Shown here piece by piece: positions 7,393 through 11,428 of a stretch of 11,428 nt of DNA. This stretch comes from Porticoccaceae bacterium (GTDB taxonomy: Bacteria > Pseudomonadota > Gammaproteobacteria > Pseudomonadales > Porticoccaceae). The notes under the pieces are model-generated. The model did no database searches. It was not told the DNA's origin and saw only the letters and a program-made list of their open reading frames with translations. Numbering within the stretch: the first letter of the stretch is position 1; each line of letters begins with the position of its first letter. The position numbers and the translations under genes were made by a program. The stretch lies in contig JAHRWI010000199.1 in the NCBI GenBank assembly GCA_019090225.1, positions 1 through 11,428 of the forward strand, read 5' to 3'.

Positions 7393-7845
7393 ATGGATAT
7401 TCGTAAAGTAAAAAAACTCATCGAACTACTGGAAGAATCAGATATCGCTGAGCTGGAAATCAAAGAGGGCGAGGAGTCAGTGCGGATTACCCGCAACAAG
7501 GCTCCCGTGCAAATGGCTCAGGCAGTTATGGCACCAGCTCCCGCAGCGGCCACTGTGGTACCGGTCGCTGCAGCGCCTGCTGATGAGGGCGCGGCTGCTC
7601 CGGCGCTCGATGGGCATATTATTAGTTCGCCCATGGTCGGCACCTTTTATCGGTCTCCTGCACCTGGCTCGCCATTCTTTGTAGAGCCAGGACAATCGGT
7701 TCAGGCCGGTGATGTCCTATGCATTGTCGAGGCCATGAAAATGATGAATCAAATTGAAGCCGACAAATCTGGCACCATCGGTGCGGTTCTGGTTGAAGAT
7801 GGCGATCCCATAGAGTTTGATCAGCCACTGATGACGATTATTTAA
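7393..7845 (+). CDS. accB: Biotin carboxyl carrier protein of acetyl-CoA carboxylase
   Basis: A 150-residue carrier protein that moves carboxyl groups on biotin between AccC and the AccAD carboxyltransferase, the first committed step of fatty acid synthesis. Three parts are visible. The N-terminal segment (1-40, beginning MDIRKVKKLIELLEES) is typical of bacterial AccB. A mobile Ala/Pro-rich linker covers about 41-72. The C-terminal biotinyl domain (about 75-150) carries EAMKM at 113-117, with Lys116 as the biotinylation site. The short insertion GTFYRSPAPGSPFF (83-96) corresponds to the 'thumb' that marks acetyl-CoA carboxylase carriers. An AGGAAA ribosome binding site precedes the ATG. The length is close to the 156 residues of E. 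coli AccB. accC follows after 95 bases. Confidence 0.97.
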   Translation: MDIRKVKKLIELLEESDIAELEIKEGEESVRITRNKAPVQMAQAVMAPAPAAATVVPVAAAPADEGAAAPALDGHIISSPMVGTFYRSPAPGSPFFVEPGQSVQAGDVLCIVEAMKMMNQIEADKSGTIGAVLVEDGDPIEFDQPLMTII

Positions 7846-7940
7846 AACGCCTGTTTTTTAGCGGCAGCACACTTAAAGTATGCACCTAAACAATATGTAT
7901 CTAAATAAAGCCTCGCAATACCGTAAGGAAGAACTCGGCC

Positions 7941-9281
7941 ATGCTGGATAAAGTATTAATCGCCAACCGTGGTGAAATAGCCCTCAGGATATTACGCGCC
8001 TGCAAGGAGCTGGGCATCAAAACCGTCGCTGTACATTCCAAAGTCGACGCCGACCTCAAGCACGTGCGCCTGGCCGACGAAACGGTATGTATTGGCCCCA
8101 ACTCACCCACCGATAGCTATTTGAATATCCCCGCCATTATTACCGCGATGGAAATAACTGACTCCGTTGCCGTGCACCCCGGATACGGCTTCCTCGCTGA
8201 AAATGCCGACTTTGCAGAGCGAGTCGAGCGCAGTGGTTTTACCTTTATCGGCCCTAGTGCCGATGTGATCCGCATAATGGGTGATAAAGTCGCCGCCATT
8301 GATGCCATGCGTAAGGCTGGTGTGCCTACCGTTCCAGGCTCCAACGGCGCGCTTGATGACAATCATGAGCGAACCATCCAGATCGCCCGCGATATTGGCT
8401 ACCCGGTGATTATCAAAGCGGCGTCCGGTGGTGGTGGTCGCGGTATGCGAGTGGTCCAAACCGAAGCCCACTTGATCAATGCTATTGCCGTTACCCAGCT
8501 AGAGGCAAAAAATGCCTTTGGTGATGACACGGTCTATATGGAAAAATTCCTGCAAACGCCGCGTCACGTCGAGGTTCAAGTATTGGCCGACGGCCATGGC
8601 AATGCCATTCATCTGGGTGACCGGGATTGCTCACTGCAGCGCCGTCACCAGAAAGTGCTCGAAGAAGCGCCTGCCCCGGATATTGATGCGGAAGCCCGAG
8701 AAAAAGTCCTGGCATCCTGCGTTAAAGCCTGCAAAGACATCGGTTACAGCGGCGCTGGCACCTTTGAATTTCTCTACGAAAACGGCCACTACTACTTTAT
8801 CGAAATGAATACCCGGGTTCAGGTTGAACATCCGGTGACGGAAATGATTACCGGTGTCGATATTGTTAAAGAGCAACTGCTGGTGGCAGGCGGTGAACCG
8901 CTCAGCTTTACTCAGGACGACATCATTTTCCGTGGCCACGCGTTTGAATGCCGGATTAATGCTGAGGATGCCACCACCTTTATGCCCAGCCCCGGCAAAG
9001 TGACGACTTTTCACCCGCCGGGTGGTAACGGCGTGCGCGTCGACTCACACCTGTATTGTGGTTACACCATTCCGCCTAATTATGATTCATTGATTGCCAA
9101 AGTTATCACCTACGGTAAAGATCGTGACGCCGCCCTGGCGAGAATGAGCAACGCCCTGGACGAATTATTTATCCTTGGTATTAAAACCAATACTGACATG
9201 CAGCGGGATCTCGTTGCCGATGCTGAATTTCAACGTGGCGGCATCAATATTCATTATCTTGAGAAGAAACTGGGTCTGTAA
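7941..9281 (+). CDS. accC: Biotin carboxylase subunit of acetyl-CoA carboxylase
   Basis: A 446-residue ATP-grasp enzyme that carboxylates biotin on AccB using ATP and bicarbonate. Numbering coincides with the E. coli enzyme (449 residues) at every key position I checked: Lys116 and Lys159 (ATP), the glycine-rich loop GGGGRGM at 163-169, His209, Lys238, the metal ligands Glu276 and Glu288, Asn290, Arg292 in the signature EMNTRVQVEHP (288-298), and catalytic Arg338. The N-terminal biotin carboxylase domain begins immediately (LDKVLIANRGEIALRIL) and the C-terminal domain ends normally, so it is a free-standing subunit, not part of a fused carboxylase. An AAGGAAG ribosome binding site precedes the ATG. 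The 95-base accB-accC gap is AT-rich, with no clear terminator. Confidence 0.98.
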   Translation: MLDKVLIANRGEIALRILRACKELGIKTVAVHSKVDADLKHVRLADETVCIGPNSPTDSYLNIPAIITAMEITDSVAVHPGYGFLAENADFAERVERSGFTFIGPSADVIRIMGDKVAAIDAMRKAGVPTVPGSNGALDDNHERTIQIARDIGYPVIIKAASGGGGRGMRVVQTEAHLINAIAVTQLEAKNAFGDDTVYMEKFLQTPRHVEVQVLADGHGNAIHLGDRDCSLQRRHQKVLEEAPAPDIDAEAREKVLASCVKACKDIGYSGAGTFEFLYENGHYYFIEMNTRVQVEHPVTEMITGVDIVKEQLLVAGGEPLSFTQDDIIFRGHAFECRINAEDATTFMPSPGKVTTFHPPGGNGVRVDSHLYCGYTIPPNYDSLIAKVITYGKDRDAALARMSNALDELFILGIKTNTDMQRDLVADAEFQRGGINIHYLEKKLGL

Positions 9282-9361
9282 ATCGACTTCATATTATGTC
9301 TGGCTCTGGTGGATCAAGGCGATGACTTTGGCTTTATGCCCACCATTATGAAAAGACAGCA

Positions 9362-10240
9362 ATGAGCTGGCTGCAGTTACATCTCGACACTAGTAGCGAG
9401 GCAAGTGCGCCCTTAGAGCAGGCCCTGCTCGACAGTGGCGCGGTCTCGGTAACCTTATCCGATAGCGCTGACGTGCCGATACTCGAACCCGGTGTTGGCG
9501 AGACTCCGCTCTGGCAAAAGCTCACACTGACGGCCTTATTCCCGGCGGATATCGACACCGATCTAGTGCTATTACAGTTAAGTGCTGATAGCGGCCAAAG
9601 CCTGCCTCCCTGGCGCTGGGAAATCCTCGAAGATCAAGCCTGGGAAAGACTCTGGATGGATCACTATCACCCCATCCGGTGTGGCCAGCGCCTGTGGATT
9701 TGCCCCAGCTGGTGTCAGCCACCAGAGCCGGATGCCATCAATTTAATGCTCGACCCTGGTCTGGCCTTTGGCACGGGTAGCCATGCCACCACCTTTCTAT
9801 GTTTGCAATGGCTCGACAGCCTTGATCTCGAAGGTAAAACACTGATTGATTATGGCTGTGGTTCCGGCATTCTCGCTATCGCTGCTACACTTTTGGGTGC
9901 TCGCAAGGTTATCGCCATCGATAATGATCCCCAGGCGCTTCTCGCTACGGCAGACAACGCCCAGCGCAACGGTATTGATAAAGATAAGCTCTGCATCTGC
10001 GGCCCCGATGAGCAAACCCCTGAAGCCAGCGACTACCTGGTGGCGAATATTCTCGCGGCCCCCCTGATCCAGCTGGCTGAACATATTATGAAGTCCGTCA
10101 AAGCTGGCGGGCAACTGTGTTTGTCCGGCATTGTTGATGGACAGGTCACGGAAGTCCGAGAGGCCTATGTGGGACACTTTGCATTTATGCCTCCGGTCAA
10201 TCAGGATGATTGGGTGAGACTCGTGGCCAGCAAACAATAA
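9362..10240 (+). CDS. prmA: Ribosomal protein L11 methyltransferase
   Basis: A 292-residue S-adenosylmethionine-dependent methyltransferase that trimethylates residues of ribosomal protein L11 in the cytoplasm. The N-terminal substrate-recognition domain (about 1-90) starts MSWLQLHLDT, as in other PrmA proteins, and joins the catalytic domain through W94-W98. The catalytic domain shows DPGLAFGTGSHATT (131-144), SAM motif I DYGCGSGILAIAA (163-175), the acidic Asp187 region IAIDNDP, and the motif IV equivalent ANILAAPL (228-235). Length matches the 293-residue E. coli protein. The ribosome binding site is weak (only aaaagac). A five-codon frame (ATG at 9348, encoding MKRQQ) ends in a TGA that overlaps the prmA ATG as ATGA, which could allow translational coupling. 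It lies 80 bases after accC and 43 before the DUF3426 gene. Confidence 0.96.
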   Translation: MSWLQLHLDTSSEASAPLEQALLDSGAVSVTLSDSADVPILEPGVGETPLWQKLTLTALFPADIDTDLVLLQLSADSGQSLPPWRWEILEDQAWERLWMDHYHPIRCGQRLWICPSWCQPPEPDAINLMLDPGLAFGTGSHATTFLCLQWLDSLDLEGKTLIDYGCGSGILAIAATLLGARKVIAIDNDPQALLATADNAQRNGIDKDKLCICGPDEQTPEASDYLVANILAAPLIQLAEHIMKSVKAGGQLCLSGIVDGQVTEVREAYVGHFAFMPPVNQDDWVRLVASKQ

Positions 10241-10283
10241 GTCGGCAATGAACTACAACGGAATGACTGACAACGGGTAGCCA

Positions 10284-11306
10284 GTGGATACTGACACCAA
10301 ACAAACACGCTGCCCCCATTGCAGCATCGCGTTTTATGTCACGAATGCACAAGTTCTCGCAGCAGAGGGCACGGTGCGCTGCGGTATTTGCCTGAGCCTG
10401 TTTGACGCCAATGAAAACCCTGTTGTATCTAACAATAATATCGATACCAAACCAGCCCCTGACGATAAGCTACAAGAATCCGAACCCGCGCTGGAACTTT
10501 CCGAAAGTCAAACCGAACCCTTACCAGAATCTGAGGCCACACCTAAGCCTGAACCTGAACAGGAAGACACATCTGACCTTGAGCCAGAACCAGAGCCGAA
10601 CAAGTACAGCGAAGATAATCTTCCCCCAACGAACCCAGAAACTCCAAATCCAGAAATACCAAACTCAGAAGGTGAACAAGAGGAAACGGTGTTATCTCCG
10701 CAAGCGCTTCGCCTGCAAGCGATGCTTCCCGAGCTTGTTGCCGAAGCTCATCCCGAGGTATTAGCTGAGCAGCCATCGCCAACCCTAATGCCGAAGGCAA
10801 TTATTAAGCCCCCTGGCAAAGCGGATAAACCCAGAGTCAAACGCATAGCAATGTTTGCCCTGGCCGTCATCGCTGCGACGGCCCTGTTGATACAGGTTCT
10901 GTTTTATACATCGGCTCGGCTTAGCTTAGATCAGCGTTATCGGCCGACTTTAAAGACGCTGTGCGGCTGGCTGAGCTGCCCCATTGCCGAGTGGCAAAAC
11001 CTCGACCTAATTCAGAGCGAGGCACTGGTCATACAAAAGCACCCGAAGATAAAAGACGCCTTGCAGGTCGATGTCGTCATTACCAATCGGGCGGCATTTC
11101 CACAGCGCTTTCCCGGACTACAATTACAATTTGAAGACTTGCAGGGCAAGGTTCTTGCTCGACGGACATTCCATCCCGACCAGTACCGCACCGGGGCGCT
11201 GGCAAGCCTCACTGAAATGACACCCCAGCAAGCCTATCAAATAAGACTTGATCTCGTTGCACCCGAATCCACGGCGGTTTCTTATTCATTGACTATCACT
11301 AATTAG
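10284..11306 (+). CDS. Zinc-ribbon (MJ0042-type) DUF3426 membrane protein
   Basis: A 340-residue protein of unknown function with a recognisable family layout. An N-terminal MJ0042-type zinc ribbon has two cysteine pairs, C10-P-H-C13 and C33-G-I-C36, expected to bind one zinc ion in the cytoplasm. A long acidic Pro/Glu-rich low-complexity linker covers about 56-137. One membrane helix lies at about 188-208. The C-terminal DUF3426 domain (about 209-340) is probably periplasmic and contains C227 and C232. A member of this family commonly sits between prmA and dusB in gammaproteobacteria, as here. The best available start is GTG at 10284, just ahead of the zinc ribbon; no usable in-frame ATG follows before the essential cysteines. 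An in-frame ATG at 10263 (and another at 10248) is cut off by TAG at 10278-10280. The ribosome binding site is weak (ggg at 10275-10277). Confidence 0.88.
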   Translation: MDTDTKQTRCPHCSIAFYVTNAQVLAAEGTVRCGICLSLFDANENPVVSNNNIDTKPAPDDKLQESEPALELSESQTEPLPESEATPKPEPEQEDTSDLEPEPEPNKYSEDNLPPTNPETPNPEIPNSEGEQEETVLSPQALRLQAMLPELVAEAHPEVLAEQPSPTLMPKAIIKPPGKADKPRVKRIAMFALAVIAATALLIQVLFYTSARLSLDQRYRPTLKTLCGWLSCPIAEWQNLDLIQSEALVIQKHPKIKDALQVDVVITNRAAFPQRFPGLQLQFEDLQGKVLARRTFHPDQYRTGALASLTEMTPQQAYQIRLDLVAPESTAVSYSLTITN

Positions 11307-11350
11307 CAGATAGTTGACGCCAACATCTTCCGCGACGGGAAATCAGCGCG

Positions 11351-11356
11351 TATGAT
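11351..11356 (+). promoter_or_regulatory. Possible -10 box ahead of dusB
   Basis: TATGAT is a one-mismatch -10 hexamer in the 99-base gap between the DUF3426 stop and the proposed dusB start. It is followed by a GC-rich stretch (ggccgacccc), which in other bacteria can mark promoters under growth-rate or stringent control. The -35 position at 17 bases (ttccgc, 11328-11333) matches poorly, and the TTGACG at 11314-11319 is 31 bases away, too far. This is a weak candidate. Confidence 0.25.
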
Positions 11357-11362
11357 GGCCGA

Positions 11363-11373
11363 CCCCTGAGGGG
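11363..11373 (+). other. Small GC stem-loop in the dusB leader
   Basis: The 11 bases cccctgagggg form a four-pair G:C stem with a three-base loop. It lies 33 bases before the proposed dusB start. There is no following T-run, so it is not a standard intrinsic terminator. It could be an incidental palindrome. Confidence 0.35.
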
Positions 11374-11405
11374 GCATCTCCAACCGGTGTATTGTGAGGC
11401 CCATT

Positions 11406-11428
11406 TTGATCCAAATTGGCGACCATTC
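11406..11428 (+). CDS. dusB: Probable tRNA-dihydrouridine synthase DusB, first codons only
   Basis: Only seven complete codons remain before the window ends, reading (M/L)IQIGDH. DusB proteins typically begin with a short (R/H/Q)IG segment before the flavin-binding barrel, and dusB commonly follows prmA and the DUF3426 gene, with fis after it. The family reduces uridine to dihydrouridine in tRNA using FMN. The TTG at 11406 is preferred as start because GAGG (11396-11399) lies 6 bases upstream; a GTG at 11394 is the alternative, and an in-frame TGA at 11367 limits any longer frame. Identification rests mainly on gene order. Confidence 0.5.

Noticed and set aside
8631..9014. Minus-strand open frame of 127 codons opposite accC
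   Set aside because: accC is confirmed at every catalytic position through this stretch; the antisense translation has no domain-like pattern.
9282..9361. Short frames between accC and prmA as separate small genes
   Set aside because: They are nine codons or fewer and lack ribosome binding sites; only the ATGA overlap at the prmA start is worth noting.
9797..10237. Long minus-strand open frame of 146 codons opposite prmA
   Set aside because: It lies wholly within a clearly identified plus-strand gene, shows no recognised motif, and such antisense frames are expected opposite codon-biased genes.
10402..10764. Plus-strand 120-codon frame inside the DUF3426 gene
   Set aside because: It is the alternate reading frame of the repetitive Pro/Glu-rich linker and gives Asn/Leu/Gln-rich low-complexity sequence.

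Overview
The window looks like ordinary chromosome from a gammaproteobacterium, probably a marine or Cellvibrionales-like lineage. The main evidence is gene order: dsbD, aroQ, accB, accC, prmA, a DUF3426 zinc-ribbon gene and the probable start of dusB, an order known from Pseudomonas and its relatives. A serine-rich linker in DsbD, of a kind common in Cellvibrio and Saccharophagus relatives, fits but does not prove this. Base composition looks moderate and even. I see no insertion sequence, phage gene, tRNA, rRNA or CRISPR array.

Layout. Bases 1-49 are not biological: they are an Illumina Nextera adapter with a sample index, left at the contig end. Bases 50-688 (+) hold the 3' part of an adenosine kinase-like PfkB gene. 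Facing it on the minus strand are a three-PAS GGDEF-EAL cyclic-di-GMP protein (733-3273) and, upstream of that, a DUF2333 membrane protein (3393-4451). A 373-base intergenic region (4452-4824) with a cluster of short direct and inverted repeats separates DUF2333 from the divergent dsbD (4825-6696). Then, all on the plus strand, come aroQ (6900-7346), accB (7393-7845), accC (7941-9281), prmA (9362-10240), the DUF3426 gene (10284-11306) and, at the right edge, probably the first codons of dusB.

Functions. DsbD carries reducing power across the inner membrane to periplasmic thiol proteins. AroQ makes 3-dehydroshikimate for aromatic amino acid synthesis. AccB and AccC are the biotin carrier and biotin carboxylase of acetyl-CoA carboxylase, the entry to fatty acid synthesis. 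PrmA methylates ribosomal protein L11. These are housekeeping genes, and their linkage is conserved rather than a single pathway. The minus-strand pair is a cyclic-di-GMP turnover protein with an intact EAL site but a degenerate GGDEF site, and a protein of unknown function.

I found no convincing new system. The points most worth a second look are the adapter (which gives the first gene a false N-terminus), the degenerate GGDEF domain, the repeat cluster upstream of dsbD, and the start regions of the DUF3426 and dusB genes.
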